Shown: piece by piece, positions 34,561 to 46,344 of the stretch | Layout of the letters: every line of letters begins with the position of its first letter | Position numbering within the stretch: the stretch's first letter is position 1 | Source: Acheta domesticus | Taxonomy: Eukaryota > Arthropoda > Insecta > Orthoptera > Gryllidae | Direction: 5' to 3' | DNA: 64,000 bases | NCBI GenBank assembly: GCA_031308135.1 | Contig: JAHLJT010000631.1 | Location: 145,246,734 to 145,310,733, forward strand | Made by a program: the position numbers and the translations under genes | The notes under the pieces: generated by a model | Told to the model about the DNA's origin: nothing | Databases searched by the model: none | The model's input: only the letters and a program-made list of their open reading frames with translations

Positions 34561-35448
34561 ACATATGTCGGGAGGCCAGTCGGTAGATTCGGTCCTGGCT
34601 GAGGCGGTGCTCCTCTGGGGGATATTCGTGGAGGAAGATATTTCCAGCAAGTCGACGGCTAGGTCGGTGCCGGTCAATATCCAGCGAGACAGAAACACCA
34701 CCACATTCAGCAATTCACTATAGGCCATAGAAATTGACGTACCCGAAATTATCAACTAATGGCCCCATATGCTCGAGCTTTAGCTCATCTCTGGCTCTGG
34801 GATGACATCCACGTATTTGCGGAACATCCGGAGACTTTCGAAATCAAGGGGGTAGGCCAGTCGGTTTTATGATTACCTTCGTCAATTCTTTAAAATATCT
34901 TCCGATAATAGGTTGCTGGTATTGAAAGAATCCCGGTTGGTCTGGACATTGAGGTGTCGAATTGAGCTGTTTGGTATTGCACGTTAAGGAACAATGTGCT
35001 TTGTATTATTAAGTTTCCATTGATTGTCTATCATAATTAAATTAAAAAGTTCCATTTATTACAGACAATCAGGGTAAAGTTTAGAATTCAGTAAATAAAA
35101 AATTAGAAAAGTTGGTTTATTCCCCTATTACGTCTTAACATTCAATGCTTCGTCTCCATCACAGGTACATTTCTGTGGGTCAAATTAAACTAATACATAA
35201 ATATTAAAAAATTAAAACAATCATTATGAAAGAAGAAGGCATCATGTAAGCAGAAAACAATATTAGTGGAAGCTTACCATTCATAGATATATTACATATT
35301 TATTGTTACACGATGTAGACAAATTGCCGTGTTATGTCTGTCTTTGCCGGGGTACACGGTAATATAATAATAACGAGGATTTGTCTTTTCAATCGTAGAA
35401 TTTATTCCAACGAGAAATTTGCTCCAAGTCTTTTTGTATCGTTCTGGA
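34561..35448. other. No gene recognised
   Basis: Short minus frame at 34755-34543 without motifs, then AT-rich spacer up to the F1 copy. Confidence 0.35.
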
Positions 35449-35932
35449 AGCAAAAAGTTAACGCGGGCGTCTGCGGCTAAGTTCAGCTTTTGCACGGCTT
35501 GGAAAAACCCTTGCCATGACGAAACATCGCAGGCTGAGCCTTACAAGTCACCGCAGCCAATCTCAACGCAGGGGGAATGCCCAAACAAATTTACGTCGTA
35601 GAAAATGGCGGGCGTCCCTAATACAGATGTGGAAATATTTTCCAATAAATATACACGGAATGAAACACTTTTATAAACATGAAAGAAAATTCATTGAAAT
35701 ACATATGAATACATACAGTTAACCACCAGTGTTCACACAATTCTTTTTGAAGATATTACGTTGATACGAGATAAAATAACACCATTTTTAGACACATTTT
35801 CTTACACACATTTTAATTCTCATATTATTGTCCATACACAATCCAAGAACTTTATCAAAGGTACAGTTTACTACAGATTTTTTTCGTTAAGAAAAACTAT
35901 TATAATTGCATATTATATATAATTGTTCATAT

Positions 35933-38258
35933 TGTAATGATCCAGGATCATTCCTAGTTATTTACGGCAATTTTGAGTTTAATTAATAAAGAAAGATCAA
36001 CTTAAATGGAATAGACTATATCAAAACAAGGATAATGGTTTCCAAACAGAGTATAGAATAAACAAATGATAGCCGTATTGCGTAAAGACAATACTTTTTG
36101 TTTATTAAAATGCCTAAATAAAAATATGATTGAGTATCAGAATTACAGCCACCGAATTCAGAAGAATTTCAGTGTTTGTTTCGTTGAAATCGAACCACGG
36201 GTTATGTTATTTGGACAATTTTAATAAAATGCTTAAATAAGCCTTGACGCCATGTACGCGGAAAATTAACATTTTTCCAGATTTTAATTGAAACCGGTAA
36301 ATTGTGCCTTAATAGATATTACGAGACGGTGTAGTCGAATTGCGGCAAATTTATGAAAGTAGTAACAGAATTTTAGGATACCGGAAAGGTTTATTTTTTA
36401 GAATTTTCAAGTTACGAATTGACAATGAAGAACAAAAACATGTGAGTGTACGAGTACATGGTATAGAAATAAGCGTTTTTCGGAGTATTGGGGCCGAAAA
36501 CGCGCATTTTGAAGACAGAATTGGGACATTGAATTCAAATAGCAATTTTTGAATAGTGCCATAGTCAGTATAGTGCCATAGCCAAATTAAGTAAGACAAA
36601 GTGAAAATTACGAAAAGTGAGATTTGTTTAAAATAAGAACAAGAATGCCAGCGGACGGATTTTGTTTTAGCTGATGTTATATAAACTACGGGAGGCAACA
36701 ATGAGAGTGACGTGAATCTTGAATGTGGATCGCACGCGGAAGGTGTGTTAAAAAGTAGCGTGTTATATTTTAACAAGTTTTGGTTTCAAGTTAGTGAAAT
36801 TTCGTGGTAATAATTTAGATTTTTGAAAGTTGCAGTGTGTAAAGATTCTAATTTTTTTATCTCATGTTTTAATCAAGAAAACATGTGAAGACTGTATTTT
36901 CGTACCGGAAATAATTTTTGAATTGTTTGCGAAACAGAAATTAACTTTTCGCGAAAGTGTTCATGAACTGCTGAATGCGGATGAAATTTTGATTTTTTTT
37001 CCAAAAACACGAGTTGGTTCGCCACGGACGGAGCGCGACGTGTAGTGTAGACCTTTTCTACGTCGGAACAGGGTGACGACGGGCAGCACGTGGTGACGTG
37101 TACATCGGTGGAGTTTTCGTGTTTGCTGAGGGAATTTGTTCAGAGCCCGGAAACTTCGATGTGGTGCCCTATTATCAAGCAGATGGCGACAAAACAGGGA
37201 AGTTAACGCGTTTTTCGTTCATTAAGATTTTGCAAGAAACAATAGATTATCTAAGGCCAAGATTGTTTTTTTAAATAATAAGAGGTAAAGAATGGCCATT
37301 CGAAATTCGACGAGTATTAAAATTCGAGCTAGGAATAAGAATAAGAAAAACATTCCAAATTCCAAAGGGCATGCAAACTAGATGAGATTTATTCAAATTA
37401 GAAATTGATTGAAGAGTCAAAGAACTGAAATTAAGTAATTAATTTGAGTTCAAGAAAAAGGCACGTGCAAAATCAATTAGAAATTATTCAAAGAGAATCT
37501 TGTCATTGTCATTATTTTGTGCACATATTGAGGGTTATGTTTGTTTTTTGTGTATTATGTTATGCTCCAGGGTATATTTATGTGGCACATGTGTATTCAA
37601 TGTTGTATTTCGGTAAGCTAATTTGGAAAAAGGTCCAAAAGTGTTAAAAGTTTGTGAAAAGAAAATTTTGAATTAAATATCGGAAGGCGAGATTGCCGAC
37701 CGAGTTTTGTCCTCTCACACAAATGTGTTGTTTTTCCAGTAGTTAGGAACGTGGTATCACTGCAAAGTAAGCTACAGTTTATTGGTATAATCCGTACGGA
37801 GCCGGTCACGAACCACTTGTTTATAAATATTCTGTAATTGTGCTTTTGAGAAAATAGGCTGTGTACGTAGGTGTGGGGTCGGGGTTGGGCAACAGTGCGT
37901 TCATATTGATTTGTTGTTTGTTGATAAGCGAAAGAATGGTTAAGTAAACAAGCTAGCCGGAGCAAACAAGGAGAACGCACGTCTCCTCACGCATACATAG
38001 AATACGTGAAGATTGGTTAGTAGTAAGAGTAATGATCACAGCCTACAATGTTATTTATTTCAAGAGCGGCTTTCGATGGCTTAGCTATCATCATCAGTTT
38101 TCTGCTGTCTGGAAGACACGAAACGACTACTCTTGAAATAAATAACATTGTTGGCAATGACAAAACCTGTGATCATTTAATTTTAAATGCCAACATTTCC
38201 CCACTAAACCAATAGTAGTAAGAGGGTGGAGACACACGATTATAATTTACCGATTACA
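35933..38258. mobile_element. Solo-LTR-like insertion in F1 copy A
   Basis: Begins TGTAATGATCC and ends ATTACA, flanked by ATAT (35929-35932) and ATCT (38259-38262), a 4-bp duplication with one change. The comparison with F1 copy B, which reads straight through this point, proves the insertion site. It is 2.3 kb, without a gag-pol gene, and its open frames have no motifs. It contains the nested 183-bp element at 38030. Confidence 0.72.
38030..38212 (-). mobile_element. 183-bp element with 12-bp target duplication
   Basis: TAGTAGTAAGAG flanks it at 38018-38029 and 38213-38224. Inside, ACAATGTTATTTATTTCAAG and its reverse complement form imperfect arms around a core which on the minus strand reads CTGATGATGATAGCTAAGCC then ATCGAAAGCC. 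Such CTGATGA...GAAA cores occur in Penelope-like elements, where they can form hammerhead ribozymes; here stem III pairing is not evident. Confidence 0.7.
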
Positions 38259-39049
38259 ATCTGTTTCTAAAATTTGCAAATATTGCAAATACTGTCTTTC
38301 TCGAATCAATATAGGACTTCTAGGGAACTATTTCTATAAGAGGCAGTAAAATTAAGAGAAAAATATATATTATTACAATATTTATTATTAAAGCAACAGT
38401 TAAACTAGATATTAAGCAATAAATTTGCATCTCTTGTCAAAATTGTTATTTTGCGATGTTCAACTCAGGGACAATTTGGGGACAGTCTCCGTCAGAAATA
38501 GCGTACATTTCGAAGTTGTTTATAAAATTGTTAATTGTTGCAAAATTATTAATTAGCAGTTTTAAATTCTGGGACATCAGGGAACTCCTCCTACTTTAGA
38601 ATTGCAAAAATTGGAATTTGTTTATAAATATTTTATTCTTTCACCTCAATTGCCTTTCAAAAAGTTGCGAAATTCTGTAATCCGATCGGCGCTATCGCCT
38701 TTCGTTTCCGAGATACGCAATTGTTTATAGGGAATTAGCGTCTGATGCCAACCCTCATTTGGTCTACAGAAAATCCATTCGCTCTTTGCAGTCAATTACA
38801 TTGTTGAGATAGTTTTGCAGGGTCTCACTTTCCGCAAATTATATTGTATTAATTTATTGTATTTATTGTATTAATATATTGTATTATATTGTATTATATT
38901 GTTTTTGTCTTCGTCTGCGTTATACATAAATTATCGAAATGCCGAAGCTGTTGCCCTGCAAATGTGAACGTAAATTTTTTACGTGTTTGTTTATAATCCA
39001 TTCGGTGGTGTAAGCACCCCGTGGCCAGAAAAAAATTCAAAATTTAGAA

Positions 39050-40605
39050 TTTTTTTACGCATACGTTTGTCCAACGTTTTACTTTTCACTACCCTTTAGA
39101 AAATTTTTGCCAGCCTCCGTTCAAAATTTAGAGCAAAAACAAATATTTCGGGCCAATTTCACGATTTTACGAAAGTAAAAATGTTGCCCAAAATATTAAA
39201 AAAATACCAAAATTTGAAGTGTGCTTTCGTTTGTCCATCGTTGGACCACCTTTAATCACTAACTACATTATTTTTACCATGTTTTCTCTAGAAGATATTC
39301 GCGAAAAACACATTCCACTGCACCCAGAAACCGTGAAGATAGCCAGAAAAGTTTTGAAATTGAAATTTTTTTTTGTCGATTCATTTGTCCATCGTTTGAC
39401 TACGTTTGACCACCCTTTAGAAAATTTTTATCAGGCCGGGTTCAAAAGTTATTGACAAAAAACTTTTTCCCACCATTTTTCAAAATGGACACGTTAGCAA
39501 CAAACAAATGAAAAATTGGATTCGTTTGTTCTTTTATCTACTAATTGAACTTTTAATTTGCATTCGTTACTTTACCTCCTGATGACCTCTTATTCACCTT
39601 CAGACGAGGTTTATCACTAACGGAACAACCAAAATAATTTTTCAAAAAGGTGTGAACTTGGCGAGAAAAAAAATTAAAAATGCAATTTTTTGTGCGGATT
39701 AGTTTGTCCATCGTTTGACCACCCTTTAGAAAATTTTTACCAGGACGGGTTCAAAAGATATTGCCAAAATACTTCTTTCTCGCCATATTTTTCAATTCGA
39801 AAAAATCAAGAAACACGCAGAATTTTCGATCATTTTTTACCCACTGCGTTTGTCCATCTTTGGAAAGTGATTGTCCATCACTTAAAATACGTACACTATG
39901 TTTAGTTCAAGAATTACAGGGGGAAAAACGAATTTTCCAATCATTTTTTGTAAAATTCCACAACAAACAATAAATACACTCAAATTATTTCAAAATACAT
40001 TCGCATTCGTTTGTCCATCGTTTGATGACGGTTGCCCAGCCTTTAGAAAATTTTTACCAGCCTCCGTTCACGAATTAGAGCACAACAAATTTTTCGGCCA
40101 AATTCACGATTTTACGAACTTACAAGATTTTGCCCAAAATATTAAAAATACCAAAATTTGAAGTGCACTTTTGTTTGTCTATCGTTTGACCACCTTTAAT
40201 CACTAACTACATTATTTTTATCCCGTTTCCTCTAGCAGATATTCGCGAAAACTTTATTCCACTGCACCCAGAAACCGTGAAGATAGCCAGAAAAAGTTTT
40301 AAAATTCAAATTTCTTTTGTCGATTCGTTTGTCTATCGTTTGACCACGTTTGACCACCCTTTTACAAAATATTTACTCGGCTGGGTTCAAAAGTTATTGA
40401 CAAAACACGTTTTTCCCGCCATTTCTCAAACTCGACAAATATAGCAACAAACAAATGAAAAATTCGAAACTTTTAATTTGCATTCGTTACTTTACTTCCA
40501 ATGACCTCTTATTCACCTTCAGATGAGGTTTATCACTAACGGAACAACCAAAATATTTTTTTCAAAAAAGTACGAACTTGGCCAGAAAAAAATTAAATAC
40601 TCGTC
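39050..40605. repeat. Diverged tandem duplication, period about 944 bp
   Basis: CACTGCACCCAGAAACCGTG occurs at 39316 and 40260. Matching blocks run from CCAGCCTCCGTTCA (39111, 40058) to GGAACAACCAAAAT (39618, 40540). Within the units the motif CGTTTGTCCATCGTTTGACC recurs at shorter spacing (39229, 39389, 39700, 40008, 40169 and 40327). No coding potential is supported. Confidence 0.85.
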
Positions 40606-41105
40606 GGATGATGATATGATACTCGTCTCAAGGCCTCTGGAATTTGAAACCGATATTTTAGTATTTGAGGGTACTTTACATGAAGCCCATTTTGAGATTT
40701 TCAAACTTAAAAGAAAATGGCTCCAAATTTTTTGATTATATTTTATTGTTGAATAGTGCAAAGAACGTTTAAGGGAACGACGTAGGTATCATTTTCGTTG
40801 ATAGGCCCAATTTTTCGAAAATTGCAAAAAACCGTTTGAAAACTGCAAAATTGAAGATAGAGATTTTTGCCTCAGACAATGTCGATTGTACAAAATTAGC
40901 ACTTCAAATAAGGTCATGTACCATTTTTTTGAAAAACGAATAGTTTTTGCGTATTTTGCGATTCAAATTTACAAAAAAACAACTTTCTCAAAAACCGCTC
41001 CAAATTTTTTCTTTAAATTTTCTGCACGTGTGTAATAAGGAATGGTAAATATATAAATAAACTAGTGGTGCTATAGAATGGCACATACTTTCTCGCAGTT
41101 TTCAA
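40606..41105 (-). repeat. F2 family copy
   Basis: Matches 63766-64000 closely (TCTCAAGGCCTCTGGAATTT, GAAACCGATATTTTAGTATT, GGCTCCAAATTTTTTGATTA) and 31349 onward. Confidence 0.85.
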
Positions 41106-41269
41106 ATGCCGATCATCGGATAAATTATTTGGAGTAAGCCGTTCACCGCTGCCTTTCTTGGTCATGTTTGAAAGACATGTTTTTCACTTGTTGACAATTA
41201 CCGGCTTCCTAATGAAAGAACTGATACAATTACGTTTTGACTAAAATATAAGTAGTTATTCCGCATGTC

Positions 41270-41352
41270 AGTCCCGCGGCGCAGCTGGTTAAAGCGCCTT
41301 GGGTTTGAGATCTTCAGTAAGGGAGATGCCGAGTTCGATCCCCGGATGGGGA
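41270..41352 (+). other. tRNA-like sequence (degenerate; possible SINE head)
   Basis: GCGCAGCTGGTTAAAGCGC forms a perfect D arm with an A box, and GAGTTCGATCCCCGG is a B box/T arm. The acceptor stem pairs only in TCCC/GGGA and the anticodon arm is poor. It is a tRNA pseudogene or SINE head rather than a working tRNA. Confidence 0.5.
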
Positions 41353-41619
41353 TTTTAATTTGATGAATGTGATGTTGCAGGAAAAAACATTGAAGAGTGT
41401 AGATACTTTATTGAAAACCATTTGAAGTACTTCTACTCACGAATAGAATCAATGCAGATAAATAGACAGGACTTGTCTGTGTTTTCCCTAACTGCATCTT
41501 TTAAACAATTTTTCAACTCTGTTATTCGATTTCTGAAGCGTAAGACATGTCAAATCAACCGTTGTTTAGTATATATCTGTATGAACCAATTTAAGTAAAA
41601 TTATGATGAAATATTGAAA

Positions 41620-41820
41620 AAGAATTCGCCCTACGAATACTTCGTAAGAAGAGATCATGATGTAATCCTGCGCCGGAAATCGGGGAATTTTCGCCAGAAA
41701 AAACTCTTATAGAATGGTTCTGGTAACGAAAAAGTGGAAAAAATCTCTTGCAAAAGTTAAAAAAATGGTGCTATAGAATGTCAAAGACTTTATCGGAGAT
41801 CTTAGTTTTCTAATCTTATA
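41620..41820 (-). repeat. F2-related fragment with decayed terminal hairpin
   Basis: TACTTCGTAAGAAGAGATCA, CGGGGAATTTTCGCCAGAAA and ACGAAAAAGTGGA match the F2 variant at 63485-63585. Confidence 0.75.
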
Positions 41821-42588
41821 TTTGATTTTGATTTTCTGTTATGATTGATGTTCCCAAATACCTTCCCTGAGCGCGTAAAGGAGATTTTTTTACATACACT
41901 GGATATTTTCGTTTTCTAATGAGAGAAAACTTAAACCATCATGCTCTATTACTATTTTTTAAGTGTACTTAATGTCAATCCATTGTGGTCGCAGATGTTA
42001 ATCCACGAGGATTGGTACAAGTCTTCCGAGTGAAGCTTCGGCGGTTCGTGTCTTGGTCGCGGAATATTATTTGTCAGAATTCTCTGTTGTCATAGGAAAT
42101 AATAGAGAATTCTGTAAACTTTATTTCAAACCATGTGTAATTATTTGAATAACAAATATTGTTAATTACGATAACTGTATTGGAAGTGTCTATATATTTG
42201 TTCACATTTTTAGTTTTTAACAATTTTTGTACGTCTCTTCTTGAATTTGTAAAGCGTATGTAACATCGTATCAATTGTTCTTTTATCATACATTTACCAT
42301 TTTATAGGTCGGTTCGATTCTTTAATGGCTCTGTTCGACCCATGCGGTGATAGTGTGGCGTAGTGGTATAAGTGCAGGTTCGATAATTTTGAGTATCGGA
42401 TTTCGGGTTTCGGTACTTAAAACGTTTGCTGGTAGAATACACTTCTGCTGGTTTATGAAATAGTGGAATAGCATTAAGGACCATATAGAAGCAAAGCGAG
42501 AAAGTATGTGCGTTGGAAGCACCACTAGTTTTAAATTCTTTTTGGACAAATCTGTTTATGCATCCCGCTACACATGGTAGGTATTTCA
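41821..42588. other. No gene recognised
   Basis: AT-rich. GTGTGGCGTAGTGGTATAAG at 42354 is A-box-like and CGGGTTTCGGTAC at 42403 only weakly B-box-like; no tRNA fold was found. Confidence 0.35.
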
Positions 42589-43199
42589 CTCGCTACCAGT
42601 GGCGTGCATTCCAGGTAAGCTAGGTAAGCTGCGCTTACCCTGAAAAAAAAATCCGTTAAATGTAATTATTATAGAGTGAAATTGCGACTTACACCATAAT
42701 GAGAACTCAACTAGGAGTTAACATTTCTGTCAAGGAAGGGTACACTGCCTTGCGAAAGCGCCCGGCCAGAGCGTGGCCCTACATCGAGCATACAATGCTG
42801 ATGCAGACGGAGACGGAAAGCGAGTGAAAGAGACGGAGGTACAAAGCGCCGCCACCCGGCCCGAAGTGAGCATTGCGATGTTCTCCATCTAAATGCATTA
42901 GGGAGTTCGCGCATGCGCTCTTGACTTTTAGGAAGCTCCATTTGATTGTATGTAGCTCTCTGGTAAGCGCAGCTACCCAGGCCCGCCGCCTACAGCACCA
43001 CCCAGGATGGCCCTGAAATGATCTTGCAGACGTGTTCGCATATGCCACAGTGGCAAGCGCCGCATAGTGAGTCTGGTGTTGTAAGTGATAATACGAACTC
43101 GTGATTTTTTGTTCATCTGTACGTATTATTTCTATGTGTGTTCTTCCCGTGTGCTGTCTTTTGTGCTTCGTAGAGGTAAGGCACTGAGCTATGGAAGAA

Positions 43200-44130
43200 A
43201 ATACATGTATAATTGATACATGTATAATTTTAAAAAATCGTTCAGTTGTCGTACTTTGGTGGAGAAAAGTGATGTTATTCGAGTAGGGAGGCCTGTTCCG
43301 GAACTTCCTGACTTTAGATGTTTGCACAAAGAAAAGGGAAGAATATTTTCGCTATTTTAATACTAAAAAGTATGGTCTCACTAATGGTACGATTAAACTA
43401 AGGTAGTAGAAAACTTAATAAATTATTTTCCTGGCCATGTTTACTGTTTTCCTATGATCATAATCTATGGAACAAAGAAGGATATAACAATTTGAACAAC
43501 GTTTCCAATGCAATAGCAAAACACGAACGTTCACAAAGTCATTTGCGTTCACTCGTTAAGCTGGCCAGTTTTGGAAGTGTCCGCATCGAAACTGAACTTG
43601 ATCTTCAGTGAGATCAGACGTAATGCGACATAATGAGACAGAAAAAAATAGAGACATATTAAAACGCCTAATGACGCAACTTGTATTTTAGCAATGCAGG
43701 AATTGCCTTTCAGAGGGCATCGTGAAAATGAAGAGTCGGTTAACAAAGACAATTACATTGAACTTCTAAATTTGTTGAGTACGTATGATATTACATTGTA
43801 ACAACACCTAGAATTTGCCAAAACATTTAAAGGCACTTCCAACAGAATTCAAAATGATTTGATTTCTGCCATTTCTTGAGCAAATCTATCAAAGATGATA
43901 TTGCCACGGCCCAGCACGTTGCGATTATTTTAGATGAAACATCCGACGTAATTAACAAATCACAATTAGCTACTTCTCTTAGATATGTTCAGGAAAAACT
44001 GTAGAAATTCCGGAGACATTTATATCGTTTGTGGACGTAAGGGCGGATAAATCTGCCAATGGATTATTTAATCATGTGGAACAAATAGTAAAATTCGGCG
44101 ATAAATTGGTTGCTCAGACATGATGGGGCA
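43200..44130 (+). pseudogene. hAT transposase (TTF finger plus DUF4371 type), decayed
   Basis: Reading across frames gives a TTF-type zinc-finger segment (FPMIIIYGTKKDITI in one frame; HERSQSHLRSLVKLASFGSV in another, about 43528-43580), ELPFRGHRENEESVNKDNYI (about 43700) and the catalytic-core segment IILDETSDVINKSQLATSLR (about 43922-43985), followed by TFISFVDVRADKSANGLF. This order matches hAT proteins annotated as '52 kDa repressor/ZMYM-like'. Many stops and shifts are present and the C-terminal dimerisation part is missing. Confidence 0.8.
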
Positions 44131-44895
44131 GCAGAATTTGCCAAACAAGAGAGGAGAATGGAGTTTATTTTGAAATAAAGTAGGTAAAATTACTTGTTTA
44201 CTTTCAACATTATTTATCTAGTAGATATGATGTAATAACAAATATTTGTTGTTCCTTATGCTTTACTTCAAATGTTATAACAGCGTATGTACGTCTTCAG
44301 TTGCCATTTTATTGCGGCTCAATTGCGAGTGGTACGCAGGAAATCGTAATACAGTACCACCTTTGTTCTCAGTTGCTTCATCTGTGATACTTTTCGTTTT
44401 CTCCCCTGACAACATAGGCTTAAGAGGGAAGAGGGGACACTTGTCTCCAAATGTTTCAAGCTTCTTCGAATTTTTGCAAAGTAAAATGTTAAAAAATTAT
44501 TAATATAAAATATTAAACAAGATTTAAAACATATTACTATCGAATAATTTCAAAGTGGAAGTATGTGAAAACAGTGTAATGAATAATTTCAGACTACCCC
44601 TAGTCATTCCGCACCATATAATCTCCTAAAATTTCTTTCACTCATCAGACGCAATGTCGTGGGACTGAGGGCACTACCGTTGCGGATGCCGCTTCCTCGA
44701 ATCGGTTCCGACGCGTGAGCTTTGCCGTATCAGCACAAAGGACAGTGTTTCAATTCGGCGTTCATCACGTCCCGACAGACACGAGGAACGTGTTCGATTT
44801 CGACGTGTGGATCGTTCAAATGCCAACGACTGTTGGTGACTGGTAGTTCGTAGAAAATTTAGTGCGCATATGCTGGGGACTCGCATTCTTCCAAA

Positions 44896-44943
44896 ATAAT
44901 AATAATAATAATAATAATTATTATTATTATTATTATTATTATT
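44896..44943. repeat. (AAT)n joined to (ATT)n microsatellite
   Basis: Eight AAT units run into nine ATT units, making a perfect self-complementary tract inside the hAT element. Confidence 0.95.
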
Positions 44944-45142
44944 TTGATATAATTAAATATTTATATACAGTTACTAATTGGATTTTCGTTTTGTCTCCTC
45001 AAACAAATCAAGTCGCACCCTTGCTATTTACAGAGCTTACCCATAGGAATCGGTCACCGCACGCCCCTGCTCGCTACCCATGGCGTTTCTCTATATTACG
45101 CCCCTGTTCAGGGACGAGCAGAATCTGCTACTAAATGTGAAT

Positions 45143-45145
<3 letters not shown>

Positions 45146-45187
<42 letters not shown>

Positions 45188-45270
45188 GGAGAAAGAGAGA
45201 AAGAGGCGGAGAGAGAAAGAGACGGAGAAAGACAGATAGAGAGAGAGAGAGAAGGAGAAAGAGAGATATA
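45146..45270. repeat. GA-rich microsatellite
   Basis: (GA)n followed by imperfect GAGA/GGAGAAAG units. The plus-strand Arg/Glu open frame over it is an artefact. Confidence 0.95.
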
Positions 45271-45814
45271 GCTCAGCTGGAAAAATGTTTGTCTCCGCGA
45301 TACATTGTTTCGTTAGGTTTGAAAACTCTTAAGCATATTAGATACTAATATATCATTAATACTATAATTAGCAGGAAAAAACAGCAATTACTATTTCACT
45401 ACAGGTAGAAATGACATTGGGACTAGGAACTTTGTTTTAATAATTTGTGGTGTTTCTTGCTGCGAAATATTTAATTAGCCTTAATTAATGTTTAGTTAAC
45501 CTTCGGAAGTTGATATTAAATTCTCGAATGTACAAAATGGAGAACAGATTCATTGTTGAACAGTTAAAAATTTGTATATGTATTTTATAACGATTATTTA
45601 AATTAGATTAACGATTGTTTCCTTTAGAGAAGAATTATTTATTATCGTTAATTATTACCTCCAGACGTCTTTTAATATGTTTGAGTTATAGATTTTCGTT
45701 GTTACTGCCATTTAGTGCAACAATACGTGAAGGAAACCCTGATTGATTTACGTAATGTAATGATGTAATTATCACTTGATCCTCGTCAGGCTTCTACCGG
45801 TGTCACTTCTCACC

Positions 45815-46158
45815 AATGTTGCCAGATGTACCGCATTTCCGCATTTTATTCCACATTTTTAACTCCTAATCCGCAATAAGCATTAAGCGATGCATATGCC
45901 AAAAAATCCACATTTCCATGATAGTGGATTAAAATTCATTTTTTCATTTCCTCAGTTATTACAACGATCGTTAGACGTCCCGCTAACTGTGGTTGACAAA
46001 GTTTGAAAGTTCAAAATGCTGTCTCTCTCTATTCGATTAAAGTAGAAAGCAATAATAGCCTATTTTTAAATTATATTAGTAAATACGCATTCATTAGAAG
46101 AAATCCGCATTTTCGATCTTAAAACTCCGCAATCCGAAGTTTCACATCTGGCAACATT
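45815..46158. mobile_element. MITE with AATGTTGCCAGATGT inverted ends
   Basis: AATGTTGCCAGATGT at 45815-45829 and its exact reverse complement at 46144-46158; further pairing of CGCATTT/CCGCA motifs is imperfect. It is 344 bp and AT-rich. The same TGTTGCCAGAT motif occurs in the right subterminal part of the P-like element (49825). Confidence 0.7.
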
Positions 46159-46344
46159 GCTTCTGACCCAGTAAGCAGCACGGAGTAGGGATGAGATCTC
46201 TCTCACAATAAGCCGTTTCTCACTCACTACAGTTTTCAGCCGTTATTTTTATTGTTTGGGCGTCAATCGTAATAGTGACGTTTACAATTATAATTTTTCT
46301 ATTTCGGTGTAATTTTTAAATAATTTATGTTTAATTTGCAGGGC

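Larger units (their letters stand above)
35449..38845 (+). repeat. F1 repeat family, copy A (split by an LTR-like insertion)
   Basis: 35449-35932 and 38259-38845 together match F1 copies B (minus, 58340-59320) and C (59945-62320) in order. Shared landmarks are GTCTGCGGCTAAGTTCAGCT, AAACCCTTGCCATGACGAAA, TTTACGTCGTAGAAAATGGC, GCATCTCTTGTCAAAATTGT and CCGATCGGCGCTATCGCCTT. The uninterrupted family is about 1.07 kb and codes for nothing recognised. Confidence 0.88.
42597..45069 (+). mobile_element. hAT element with perfect 8-bp target duplication
   Basis: CTCGCTAC flanks both ends (42589-42596 and 45070-45077). Left end CAGTGGCGTGCATTCC; right end in reverse complement CAGGGGCGTGCGGTGACC. An 8-bp duplication with CAG...GCGTGC ends defines hAT. 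The 2.47 kb interior holds a decayed DUF4371/ZMYM-type transposase and an (AAT)n/(ATT)n microsatellite. Confidence 0.9.

Noticed and set aside
38018..38224. Confident hammerhead ribozyme call
   Set aside because: CTGATGA and GAAA cores are present, but I could not pair stem III or place a proper cleavage triplet.
41270..41352. Functional tRNA gene
   Set aside because: D arm and B box are good, but the acceptor and anticodon stems do not pair; kept only as a tRNA-like sequence.
45080..45271. Arg/Glu-rich open frame
   Set aside because: Produced by the GA microsatellite.
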